DNA of 64,000 bases, from contig JAJFKW010000001.1 in the NCBI GenBank assembly GCA_021773015.1, positions 1,719,305-1,783,304 of the forward strand. The letters run 5' to 3'. Positions 56,101-64,000 of the stretch are shown piece after piece (positions within the stretch are counted from its first letter, which is position 1; each line of letters starts with the position of its first letter). The notes under the pieces were generated by a model. It worked only from the letters and a program-made list of their open reading frames with translations, had not been told where the DNA came from and ran no database searches. This DNA comes from Woeseia sp. Its GTDB lineage: Bacteria > Pseudomonadota > Gammaproteobacteria > Steroidobacterales > Woeseiaceae. The position numbers were made by a program, and so were the translations under genes.

Positions 56101-58437
56101 CTATTCTCCCTTTACATCGACCCAAATCGGGTTAGTGTATGCTTGCTTTCCGTTGGCATCTTCTATCTGCAGACTGAACCACGTATCCGCAACCGGTGTT
56201 GGGGAAAAACTGACTTTTAGCGGTTCACTGTCACCAGTGTAGTCTCGTTGCTCCGACAATTTTCCAGCTTCAATCAATGTAACTGAACGAAGACCCGATA
56301 TGGCATGAACAACGAATACAAGATCGAGCGGTTCTCCGGCATTTCTGACAATTGTCGAACCAAATATTATTTCTGGATAAACCAACGGACCCTGTGTTGC
56401 GAATGAATTTCCCGATTTCATTGCTGCAATGAAACCGTCAAGCGTTAACTCTCCTGCAACAAACGCATAGCTGCGAGCCGCACCCGATTGTTGATTCCAT
56501 ACATCGTGCACATCGGAACCACCCGCCAGATAGATCTTTTTCCCGTTATTCCATAACCGCCAGGTTCGTTCCAGCGCCTGCCGATTGTCAGTAGGTTCCA
56601 TCTCAATCAGATCGAAGCGGTCGTCGAAACCGCCGGGCACCACCGCTGCAGAATTACCATTCTGAGAGTCGCCCTTTTCAAGATTACGGAAGTAACCGTA
56701 TTCGCTATACGCGTGATTCACATGCACGATATCCGCACCTAGTCTTCTCGCTTCATCAAAGATCTTCTGCACCGGAGAGCTGCCAATATCAATCTCGATC
56801 ATTTTTCCATCATCGATGGGGTACGCATTGAAATGCCCCCACGATGGCGAAAGCTCCGTGCCTGGAATAAATAACACATTGCGAATTCCTGACAAGCGGT
56901 GCATTTCAGCATTGTTTACAACTGAATCGTGGTCACTTAGAAAAGCAATATTCAGACCCGCTGCTAGTTGTGCACGCAGCACGAATTGAGGCGCCGTAAA
57001 GCCGTCCAGTACATCGGAATGATGATGTAAATCGGCGCTATACCAGCCATCTTCCTCTGGCCTTGCTTGCACAACGATCTCGGCGGTGGCCGACGTGCTT
57101 TCGCCAGATTCGATTCGCACTTTCATCGAAACTGCATCCGCAACGAAACCGTTGCCGGAATCTACAATGATCTCGTAGTCACCTGGCGCGAATTTCGCGC
57201 GCACGAGCCCAACTTCTGATAATTCGGTGAATAGCTTATTTCTACCCAGGTAGCCAACAAGCATTTTTTGCCCACCATCGAGAGTAATTTTCGCGTTCAA
57301 TGGCGTGCGCATCTCTTTATCGATAACCATAACCTGCAGATTTCCCGGAGGCAGCAGGTCGTCGAAGTCAAGATGCGTATCGGCCTGCTTCTCGATTGTT
57401 GTTAGCTGGCTGAGTCCGGGTGCATATCCCGCTGCTAATGCATAAATGTCGTATTCGCCAACGGGCAACCTCATATCAAAATAGCTGGCAGTACCCAATG
57501 CCCAAGCGAAGGGTTTTTCGTTTCTCGTAGCTACGACGACTGGATTGGCAATGCTGCCACCATTCAGGTCGACAACGCGCCCGCTTAGCGTGCCAAAATC
57601 GAGATCACCAAACTGAATTTGCTCCGCGACGAACGGCGCCAGACTGCCGCTGTCTTCGATTTGTAGCCAGGCTTCGAATACGATCGAATCGTCAGGCCCG
57701 AGACTATGCTCCAAGTAACGATCCCGGCCGTACTGGGTGGTGACACTCGCGAATGGTGCATGCAATCCCAGTGCCCAGTCTTCGTCGTACGCAGCTGACC
57801 AGTCTGCAAGTGCAGCATTCGCCGCACCCACCTCAACGCCTAATAACCCAGGAACGCCGAAGAGATAACCTCCATCCGGCCAGACGACATAGCCCGACAG
57901 CAAATTCGCCAGTGCATTACTTCCGGCGTTGACCATCTTCGTTGTGATCTGGATTTTTCTATCGCCATCGCGAATGTGAAAACGTGTCGCCAATTTCACA
58001 GAGCCCCAATCGCGTCGCGTCTCGACAACAACCTCCTCGGATGATTGCCTGACAATATTGACTTTCTGGTAGCTGCTTGGCCATGCGGACCAGTTATTCG
58101 GCATGAAGTCCGCCAACGACGCGATATCATAACCAACCTGACCATTATTGATGATTGCGATATCGATAATGCCGCCGCGCGCCACGCCCCACGGCGGTGC
58201 GGTGTCCACCGCAAAAGCAACGGCAAAATGCTCGGTGCTGACCGTAATGTCACCATCCCCTTGCGCGTCACCACGAGGAATACTCGTTGGTCCGATATTT
58301 ACAACGACATCTGCGAGAAGCGAACTAGACAACAGCGGTGCACATAGGAAAACCGCTATCCGCGCGCAGCTGGGTAACGCAGCGCGTGACACGAGCGAGT
58401 GACGACTCCGATTGCTCGCGCTAGGCCGCACTGACAT
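56101..58437 (-). CDS. Secreted PHP-domain metallohydrolase, CehA/McbA-like
   Basis: 778 residues with a signal peptide at about 27-43. The N-terminal ~460 residues are beta-rich, with an Ig- or carboxypeptidase-regulatory-like region (~295-345). The catalytic PHP domain (~469-690) has DLHHHSD (469-475), SDHDSVVN, PGTELSP, VNHAYSEYG and GGSDVHD, all metal-binding positions. CehA/McbA-type enzymes hydrolyse carbamates and related esters; PHP proteins also hydrolyse phosphoesters. Start overlaps the MFS gene by 17 bases. Its place next to organophosphorus genes suggests a phosphoester or phosphonate ester substrate, but this is inference. Confidence 0.85.
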   Translation of the reverse strand: MSVRPSASNRSRHSLVSRAALPSCARIAVFLCAPLLSSSLLADVVVNIGPTSIPRGDAQGDGDITVSTEHFAVAFAVDTAPPWGVARGGIIDIAIINNGQVGYDIASLADFMPNNWSAWPSSYQKVNIVRQSSEEVVVETRRDWGSVKLATRFHIRDGDRKIQITTKMVNAGSNALANLLSGYVVWPDGGYLFGVPGLLGVEVGAANAALADWSAAYDEDWALGLHAPFASVTTQYGRDRYLEHSLGPDDSIVFEAWLQIEDSGSLAPFVAEQIQFGDLDFGTLSGRVVDLNGGSIANPVVVATRNEKPFAWALGTASYFDMRLPVGEYDIYALAAGYAPGLSQLTTIEKQADTHLDFDDLLPPGNLQVMVIDKEMRTPLNAKITLDGGQKMLVGYLGRNKLFTELSEVGLVRAKFAPGDYEIIVDSGNGFVADAVSMKVRIESGESTSATAEIVVQARPEEDGWYSADLHHHSDVLDGFTAPQFVLRAQLAAGLNIAFLSDHDSVVNNAEMHRLSGIRNVLFIPGTELSPSWGHFNAYPIDDGKMIEIDIGSSPVQKIFDEARRLGADIVHVNHAYSEYGYFRNLEKGDSQNGNSAAVVPGGFDDRFDLIEMEPTDNRQALERTWRLWNNGKKIYLAGGSDVHDVWNQQSGAARSYAFVAGELTLDGFIAAMKSGNSFATQGPLVYPEIIFGSTIVRNAGEPLDLVFVVHAISGLRSVTLIEAGKLSEQRDYTGDSEPLKVSFSPTPVADTWFSLQIEDANGKQAYTNPIWVDVKGE

Positions 58438-59704
58438 CCCGGGATGCGACGACTGTCTTCAGTCTCCAGGCCGCAAGTGCACCAATCAGGCCCATAAATG
58501 CAATGCCGGAAAAGTAAATGCTGTAGCCCAATTTTCCGGGATAGGCTTCCAACAACGGGCCGTTAATAAGCGGCAAATAGATATCCGGCGAGTAACCCAC
58601 TAACGAAATGGTACCGATCGCAAGACCCTTTATGCGAACTGGAATGTTACAGCTGTCCAGCGTCGCCCAAAATATTCCGCGAATCGCATACGTCGTTAGA
58701 CCGACAATCAGCACAACGGTCAACAGCATTCCGGTACCTGCGGTCGTTGGCAGGGCAACCATCGTCGCGAGCGAGACGGCACCGGCAACCAACAACCACG
58801 CCAACACTTTTTCTCTATCAAGAAAATCGCCAGCAAAACCGGCCGCGGCTGCGCCAATGGGGCGCATCCACAATTTGGCGACCGTTATCGTACCCACCGC
58901 TACCGCCGTCAATCCATAATTTTGTTGCATATAGGCGGAAAACGAGTAGGTCGCCCAAAACAACTGGTAGCCACAAAGAATGCAGAACCCAGAAAGCCAT
59001 ACTTCCTGTTTTGCCAGGATGAATTTGAGATCCCGCCAAAAATTTATGTCATTGGATTTGGGATCCGCTTTTTCCGGCCTTCTGTCATCGATAACGAAAA
59101 TAACAGTCGGCGCAAGCGCCAGCATGAAAATTACGTAAAACCAGATCACCTTGCGCAGTGCGACCTCAGTCGGGTCACCAAGATCTTGCAGCCAGTGTGC
59201 GAATAACCACACGACGATCGAAGCGAGTATTGCTTCAACCAATCCGCGGCCTCCATCGAGAATGCCGAAAAATCGACCTTGTTCCTCGCGCTTACCAAGA
59301 ACTGCAACCGCTTTGATCATTGCCGACCAAAACGTCAGGCCGGTGGCAATACCCCACCCAGCGAAAATGATGGTCAAGGTTGGAAACGAAGGCATCGTTG
59401 AAAACCAAATGCCTAACAGGCCTGTCGCCGCTAGCGAAAAAGACACGAGCAATCGAGGTGACACACGATCGGCAAGCCAGCCGCTGGGCACGTACGTTAG
59501 TACAAATATTACGCCAAGCATGGCGTAGCTTTGACCGAGCTCCGTCGCCGTAATGCCAAACGATTCGAGAATGGAAACTTCAAAATTCTGCCGCAAGTAG
59601 ATTAGCGGATAGATTGCTCCCGCAGCGATCACCAGGACCGCTAATTGGGAGTATCTTTTGAGCGCGCTCGCGGCGGAAGCATTGGAATCTGCAGGTTCAT
59701 TCAT
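58421..59704 (-). CDS. MFS transporter, OPA/YihN-like
   Basis: 427 residues, 12 helices. Segments PSGWLADRVSPRLLVS and WGIATGLTFWSAMIKAVAVLG, and EEQGRFFGILDGGRGLVEA, are like the organophosphate:phosphate antiporter and YihN-type branches. Possible importer of a phosphorylated or phosphonate compound. It overlaps the PHP hydrolase start by 17 bases and follows the 2OG oxygenase gene after 91 bases. Confidence 0.82.
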   Translation of the reverse strand: MNEPADSNASAASALKRYSQLAVLVIAAGAIYPLIYLRQNFEVSILESFGITATELGQSYAMLGVIFVLTYVPSGWLADRVSPRLLVSFSLAATGLLGIWFSTMPSFPTLTIIFAGWGIATGLTFWSAMIKAVAVLGKREEQGRFFGILDGGRGLVEAILASIVVWLFAHWLQDLGDPTEVALRKVIWFYVIFMLALAPTVIFVIDDRRPEKADPKSNDINFWRDLKFILAKQEVWLSGFCILCGYQLFWATYSFSAYMQQNYGLTAVAVGTITVAKLWMRPIGAAAAGFAGDFLDREKVLAWLLVAGAVSLATMVALPTTAGTGMLLTVVLIVGLTTYAIRGIFWATLDSCNIPVRIKGLAIGTISLVGYSPDIYLPLINGPLLEAYPGKLGYSIYFSGIAFMGLIGALAAWRLKTVVASRDVSAA

Positions 59705-59795
59705 CGGTGACTTTTCTTTTTCTTATTAGTCTGTAGACCGTTAGTTTACAACGCTGACCCGTCCTATCACATGCACTAAAGCGACACGAAATGGA

Positions 59796-60764
59796 CTATC
59801 CAAAGCCCGGGTCGATATTTCGATCGACGGCCGCCGCATCCGGCCAGTTACTTGACCAAATGCTGTGTGAGGCGTCACCCACATGTATCAACTCGCGATT
59901 GAAATTCTCTGGATCTGCGTGCAACGGCGAGACCACCGTGTCGTACCGCGGCACCGCAAAGAACGGAAAGCTATAACGATGTTTTCCACTGATATTGACC
60001 ACCCGGTGTGGCGCTGAGACGAGATAGCCGCCGGACCAGACTTCAAGAAGGTCCCCAATATTGACAATCAAAGCGTCTTCGGGCGGCCGCACGTCGATCC
60101 ATGCAGAATCGTCCCGGCGCCAAACTTGCAGCCCGCCAACGGGCTCAGGAGCGAGAATTGTCAATGCATCCGTGTCTTTGTGCGGGTGGATACCCAATTC
60201 TGCGTCAACACCTGCCAACGACGGGTAATGCAGCAGTGTCATGTTGCTCAGCGGTTGCAGAAACAGGTCTAAAAATTCGGCCTCAGCGGTCGACAGGAGT
60301 TTCGCGAACACTCTTAATAGAATCATCGTCAAGCGATCACATTGCTGCCAGTATTTTTCTACAGCAGATCTCAGTCCCGGTTGTGAAGCTGGCCACTTGT
60401 TCGGTCCGTACAACGTGCAGTTGCTGCAAATCTGGTCGTCCGCTGCGACCTCAAAATGCAACTTATATCCTTCATAGCAATCGGCATCAGTCGAGCCGCT
60501 GTTTGGTGTAAAAAAATTGAGCGGGATATACCCTCGATAATTATCCCGAGTGATGATATCGCGCGATTTAACTGCGTCTGACTGCGCAAAATATCGAATC
60601 GTCGCGTCGCGAAGGTTTGTAATCGTCTCGTCCTTGATTCCATGTCCGGTGACGTACATGAAGCCAACATTACGACAAGCGTTTTCTATTTCACTTATGA
60701 CCGTGGATGATTCCACGCTCTGCCCCAGTGATTCGACATTGATAAGCGGAATATCCTGAGTCAT
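59796..60764 (-). CDS. 2-oxoglutarate/Fe(II) dioxygenase, isopenicillin-N-synthase-like
   Basis: 322 residues from ATG at 60764. N-terminal DIPLINVESL and VGFMYVTGHGI are family-typical. The iron triad is His195, Asp197 (GIHPHKDTDA) and His253 (SAPHRVVN), with the 2OG-binding Arg263-x-Ser265 in RYSFPFF. It oxidises an unknown small molecule. ATGA overlap with the FAD oxidoreductase stop shows the two are translated together. Confidence 0.9.
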   Translation of the reverse strand: MTQDIPLINVESLGQSVESSTVISEIENACRNVGFMYVTGHGIKDETITNLRDATIRYFAQSDAVKSRDIITRDNYRGYIPLNFFTPNSGSTDADCYEGYKLHFEVAADDQICSNCTLYGPNKWPASQPGLRSAVEKYWQQCDRLTMILLRVFAKLLSTAEAEFLDLFLQPLSNMTLLHYPSLAGVDAELGIHPHKDTDALTILAPEPVGGLQVWRRDDSAWIDVRPPEDALIVNIGDLLEVWSGGYLVSAPHRVVNISGKHRYSFPFFAVPRYDTVVSPLHADPENFNRELIHVGDASHSIWSSNWPDAAAVDRNIDPGFG

Positions 60765-62119
60765 CGAATGCGTACTGACTGCCGTCGTAATTCTTTCTGT
60801 ACCGCAGGCACGTCGACTTCCAAAAACGTAGATGATGACTTTATTGAAATCGCGGCCGCAACGCCTGCACCTTGACCTGTCACAGTGCAGCACATCATAT
60901 TTCTGGTCGCGGCGTGACTTACCTTGTCACCACCGGTAGCGCGGCCGGCGACAAGCAAATTTTCGACGCCCTGCGGCACCAATGTTCTATACGGGACCTG
61001 AAAATACCGTCCGGATGTTGGCAATATCAGAATACCGTAGCCGTCTATGAACTCTGGGAATATGCCGATGCTATCTGCAAATTGTCCCTGCTCTCGCACA
61101 TCCGGCGAAGTCATATTGTAAACGGCGTCAATTTTACGAGTATCGCGAATCCCGAGCGTCATACCGAAATTGCGCAGTTTTGCGTTCTCACACCCGGGAT
61201 TAAATTTGCGCAGCGCCTCCACTGCGAGCATCGCTTGTTTACGTCCTTCAATTTCACCTTGGGTTAGGTCATCTGGATCTGTGCCGTCGATACCCGCTAA
61301 ATGAACGAGATTCAAATAAGTGAGATCACCGGTATCGTAGATGGCACCCCAGGTTCCGGCGATGGTATCCAGGTTCTCTGGTATTAATCCGCTTTGCCTG
61401 GCTTCCTCGAAGGGTTTGCGAAGGAACGGCGAAAACATGTCGTCTTCCTTGCCAGACGTCTCGACCGACCACTCGCCGTACGCCCAGTCTTTGTACGTCT
61501 GTGGATCCGCTTTCACGTTGTCGATGAATTTTTTCTTGTCGACACCGCTCATCGAGAACATGACAGATGCGCCGATCATTTCTTCCTTCGGCGATTTGAT
61601 GGTAGCCGCACCGGCGCGATACGCCACATCCGCATCCCCGGTCGCGTCAATCACCCGTTTTGCCAGAATAGCCTCGCGGCCTGCCTTGCTTTCAGTGATT
61701 ACACCTCGAATTAGCTCGCCGTCCATAACCGGAGAAACAAACGTACGATGAAGCATCGGCGTAATACCCGATTCCACAACCAATGCATCGGCTACGCATT
61801 TAAACGCCTCACCGTCCAGCGCGTAGCTTTTCGATTGTGGTTCCGGTGTTGCGGCTCCCATAGTCTTAGCACGCTCTTCGAATTCGATTCCCACGCCTTC
61901 CGAGTCGACAGTTTCGTCATGTCGATACCATGCAAAACCCTCGACCCCCACAGCGGTGATATTGCCGCCAAAACAACCGAATCTTTCTAGCAAGGTCACC
62001 GAAACACCGGCGCGCGCAGCACCGAGGGCTGCCGCGAGCCCTCCTGGGCCGGAACCCACGACAAGTACGTCTGTTTCGTGGATGATCTCGGTATCCCGAG
62101 CACTTTCCCGTATCTTCAA
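60761..62119 (-). CDS. FAD-dependent oxidoreductase (PF12831-type)
   Basis: 452 residues from a TTG start; GGAGG lies six bases upstream, which decides it. FAD-binding VLVVGSGPGGLAAALGAARAG (about residues 18-38, in parts VLVVGSGPGG, AALGAARAG), FGGNITAVGVEGF, and VIDATGDADVAYRAGAAT (in parts VIDATGDADVA). A C-terminal LLVAGRATGGDKVSHAATR segment closes the FAD fold. The family oxidises amines, alcohols or sugars. First gene of the reverse cluster; could act before or after the 2OG enzyme. Confidence 0.9.
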   Translation of the reverse strand: MKIRESARDTEIIHETDVLVVGSGPGGLAAALGAARAGVSVTLLERFGCFGGNITAVGVEGFAWYRHDETVDSEGVGIEFEERAKTMGAATPEPQSKSYALDGEAFKCVADALVVESGITPMLHRTFVSPVMDGELIRGVITESKAGREAILAKRVIDATGDADVAYRAGAATIKSPKEEMIGASVMFSMSGVDKKKFIDNVKADPQTYKDWAYGEWSVETSGKEDDMFSPFLRKPFEEARQSGLIPENLDTIAGTWGAIYDTGDLTYLNLVHLAGIDGTDPDDLTQGEIEGRKQAMLAVEALRKFNPGCENAKLRNFGMTLGIRDTRKIDAVYNMTSPDVREQGQFADSIGIFPEFIDGYGILILPTSGRYFQVPYRTLVPQGVENLLVAGRATGGDKVSHAATRNMMCCTVTGQGAGVAAAISIKSSSTFLEVDVPAVQKELRRQSVRIR

Positions 62120-62453
62120 TGTTTGCCTCCATTCATCATGGCGCGACCTGCGTCACGCCCTCGGCCGTCAACGGGCCGATGATTTCTATCATGACTGCCG
62201 TTTACGCTACGGAATATTTTCGTGTTCCAAAAATAGGGCCATACGCGCAGTGACTAGAAACGCTTGCTGCAATACAAGACGTCCCGCCTAAGATTCTTCG
62301 TGCCAATTTCATCGTGTCGTCAATACCAAAAAAAAGTTCGCGCTGGAACCAATAATTGCCTATTTATTCGCACAAACAACTTCGCACACACTACTCATCA
62401 AAGCTAAACTCAACGATCAGGTTTCTCGCCACACTTGCACCAAACAACGTACT
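62120..62453. other. 334-bp divergent intergenic region between the six-gene cluster and tmpAB
   Basis: Likely holds promoters for both directions. I found no regulator-size frame, terminator or clear -10/-35 pair. The tmpA side is A/C-rich just before its start. No regulator gene is adjacent within the window. Confidence 0.5.
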
Positions 62454-63632
62454 ATGGAGTCTGCAGTGGTCACCTCAATAGCGTCCGATCCCGCCACCAC
62501 CATCGACTCCCTGTCGCACACCGCTGACGAACTCACGATACGTTGGGCTGACGAACAAACCAGCCACCTTAGTGCGTTATGGCTACGTGATCATTGCCAG
62601 ATGCCTGCAAGCCGCAATCCTAACAACGGCCAGCGCCTATTGAACATCACCGACATTCCGTTGACATTGTCTATTGCGACAGCAACTAGGGTCGGGAACG
62701 ACAGACTGACCGTAGTTTTTGAGCCCGGCGGCTATGCTTCAACCTATGACACGTGCTGGATTAGAGGTAATTGTTACACGCTGAATAACGCGTACGATGA
62801 CAGAAGCGCCAAACACAAAAGGTTGTGGAAAAAGAACGACCTTGCGTCAGACCTGCCGACTGTTGCCTATCCGCAGTTTGCCCATGACCTTGACGATGAA
62901 ACGCGCGCGCTCCGCTATGTCGCCGAGTATGGGTTTTGTGTGCTCACCGACGTCCCCTGTAACTCGAGACAGGTACTCAATATCATTGCGCATTTCGGCC
63001 ACCCTCGAATAACTAATTACGGCGACATTTTTGAAGTGAAGACCGTGGTTGATCCCAACAATTTGGCATACAGCAATTTGGGTCTGGGTTGCCATACCGA
63101 CAACCCCTATCGCAACCCGATTCCAACAGTGCAACTTTTGCATTGCCTGTCTAATTCTACCCACGGCGGCGATTCCATTCTGGTTGATGGGTTTCGAGCA
63201 GCAACAGTTTTGCGCGAGGAGTCGCCGACTCACTTTCAACTCCTGGTCGGCAACTGGGTAAGCTTTCGCTTTAGTGACGACACAGCAGATTTGCGTTCGC
63301 GTGGTCCAATGATCGAAGTGGACGATCTTAGTAACATCATTGCAGTACGCTTCAACAATCGATCAATTTCGTCAATTCAACTACCCCATGAACGAATGGC
63401 GGCTTACTACGAAGCGTATCGCCATTTTGCTGAGATACTCGAGCGGGAAGATTTGAAAGTGACTTTCAAGCTCGAACCCGGGCATTTATTGCTTTTTGAC
63501 AACACGCGCGTGCTGCATGCACGAACGGCGTTCTCCAGCGACGGGAAGCGTCATTTGCAAGGCGCGTACGCGGATCTTGATAGCCTATACAGTCGTTTGC
63601 TGGTACTTGAACGCAGTAAGGTAGGCGTGTAA
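62454..63632 (+). CDS. tmpA: TmpA-like 2OG/Fe(II) oxygenase (trimethylaminoethylphosphonate dioxygenase type)
   Basis: 392 residues (ATG at 62454; a GTG at 62466 with GGAG six bases upstream is a strong alternative start). It has the gamma-butyrobetaine-hydroxylase/TauD architecture: N-terminal domain with LWLRDHCQMPAS, then a catalytic fold with His214 and Asp216 (GCHTDNPYR), distal His355 (RVLHARTAF) and a 2OG-binding Arg366. In butyrobetaine hydroxylases the N-terminal region binds zinc via three Cys and a His; here only one Cys remains. The next gene is TmpB-like, which is the reason to choose TmpA rather than butyrobetaine hydroxylase. Predicted step: hydroxylation of 2-(trimethylammonio)ethylphosphonate. 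Confidence 0.82.
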   Translation: MESAVVTSIASDPATTIDSLSHTADELTIRWADEQTSHLSALWLRDHCQMPASRNPNNGQRLLNITDIPLTLSIATATRVGNDRLTVVFEPGGYASTYDTCWIRGNCYTLNNAYDDRSAKHKRLWKKNDLASDLPTVAYPQFAHDLDDETRALRYVAEYGFCVLTDVPCNSRQVLNIIAHFGHPRITNYGDIFEVKTVVDPNNLAYSNLGLGCHTDNPYRNPIPTVQLLHCLSNSTHGGDSILVDGFRAATVLREESPTHFQLLVGNWVSFRFSDDTADLRSRGPMIEVDDLSNIIAVRFNNRSISSIQLPHERMAAYYEAYRHFAEILEREDLKVTFKLEPGHLLLFDNTRVLHARTAFSSDGKRHLQGAYADLDSLYSRLLVLERSKVGV

Positions 63633-64000
63633 TGACACAACTCCAAGCTACGCTATGCGCCGATGGTATCGTCGACTATCTTGCTGGGATATTTGTACGT
63701 CGGGGCGCGGAATCCTACTTGGGCGAGCCGGTAACCATGTCGGAGCACATGCTGCAATCGGCAATGGCTGCAGAGCGCGCGCACGCGAGCGACGAGTTGA
63801 TTGTCGCCGCCCTATTGCACGACATCGGCCACTACAGCAATGAAATTCCGGAGCATCTGCTAATGCAGGGTACAAATAACCATCATGATGAGGCGGGCGC
63901 GACTTTCCTAGCCGCTTTTTTTCCGCCCGCCATTACTGAGCCAATACGTAATCATGTCGCCGCCAAACGCTACCTTTGCAGCGTAGACTCCAGCTACGAA
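63632..64000 (+). CDS. tmpB: TmpB/PhnZ-like HD-domain mixed-valent diiron oxygenase, truncated by window end
   Basis: 123 residues visible; C-terminus is outside the window. The ATG overlaps the upstream TAA (TAATG). The HD metal ligands are in place: His39 (MSEHML), His63-Asp64 (LLHDIGHY), His84/85 (NNHHDEAG) and His108 (RNHVAAKRYL). Tyr29 and Glu32 (YLGEPVT) match the substrate-gating pair described for PhnZ. The HVAAKRYLC segment is a strong PhnZ-type marker. Predicted to cleave the C-P bond of the TmpA product to glycine betaine and phosphate. The final Asp ligand would lie beyond the window. Confidence 0.87.
   Translation, partial: MTQLQATLCADGIVDYLAGIFVRRGAESYLGEPVTMSEHMLQSAMAAERAHASDELIVAALLHDIGHYSNEIPEHLLMQGTNNHHDEAGATFLAAFFPPAITEPIRNHVAAKRYLCSVDSSYE

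Noticed and set aside
62454-63632. Calling the oxygenase gamma-butyrobetaine hydroxylase
   Set aside because: The fold is shared, but the coupled PhnZ-like HD gene and the lost zinc ligands favour TmpA.

Overview
The window looks like a chromosomal segment of a free-living, respiring, probably marine gammaproteobacterium. I infer this from gene content only: a cbb3 cytochrome oxidase operon, oxygen-independent coproporphyrinogen oxidase, a sodium-pumping oxaloacetate decarboxylase, an NhaC antiporter, fatty-acid oxidation genes and several lipoproteins. I saw no rRNA, tRNA, CRISPR array, integrase or insertion sequence. Genes are dense and lie on both strands.

Layout. 0-6.8 kb (minus strand): a partial secreted amidohydrolase, a class III aminotransferase broken by one in-frame stop codon, pssA, a PDZ protein, an M48 lipoprotein protease and a SirB2 membrane protein. 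6.9-13 kb: hemN, a beta carbonic anhydrase and ccoNOQP, with a 47-residue ccoQ and a Yip1-type gene directly upstream of ccoN. 13-22.5 kb: a large secreted Asp-box (BNR) repeat protein, an isoprenylcysteine-type methyltransferase, an FAH-family hydrolase, MFS and MATE transporters, an AhpD-like protein and an AI-2E family permease. 22.5-27 kb: a three-gene copper/oxidase set (unknown membrane protein, multicopper oxidase, cupredoxin) and nhaC. 27-33 kb: a TonB-like N-terminus on an unknown domain, a D-2-hydroxyacid dehydrogenase with a signal peptide, a soluble reductive-dehalogenase-like protein, an MFS transporter and an omega-type aminotransferase. 33-38 kb: small accessory genes (TfoX, two GNATs, DUF2277, GFA), rarD and a cytochrome c lipoprotein. 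38-45.4 kb: two tandem spondin-domain proteins, a clear terminator, a two-component system and oadGAB. 45.5-53.4 kb: a divergent EamA/MocR pair, a thiolase and SDR pair, and a DUF2946 gene followed by a frameshifted outer-membrane transporter gene.

The most notable part is 53.4-64 kb. Two forward genes at the right end look like TmpA and TmpB, the pair of non-heme iron oxygenases that converts 2-(trimethylammonio)ethylphosphonate to glycine betaine and phosphate. Across a 334-bp shared intergenic region lies a tight six-gene reverse-strand cluster: FAD oxidoreductase, 2-oxoglutarate oxygenase, MFS transporter, secreted PHP-type (CehA/McbA-like) metallohydrolase, lipoprotein alpha/beta hydrolase and a short BCCT-like transporter. 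I infer an extended system that hydrolyses a quaternary-ammonium organophosphorus compound at the cell surface, imports it and oxidises it. The pairing of these particular genes is the best candidate here for an undescribed pathway.

Two genes carry apparent single-base lesions: the aminotransferase stop at 1626-1628 and the A6-tract frameshift at 52290-52295. Either could be real decay or an assembly error.
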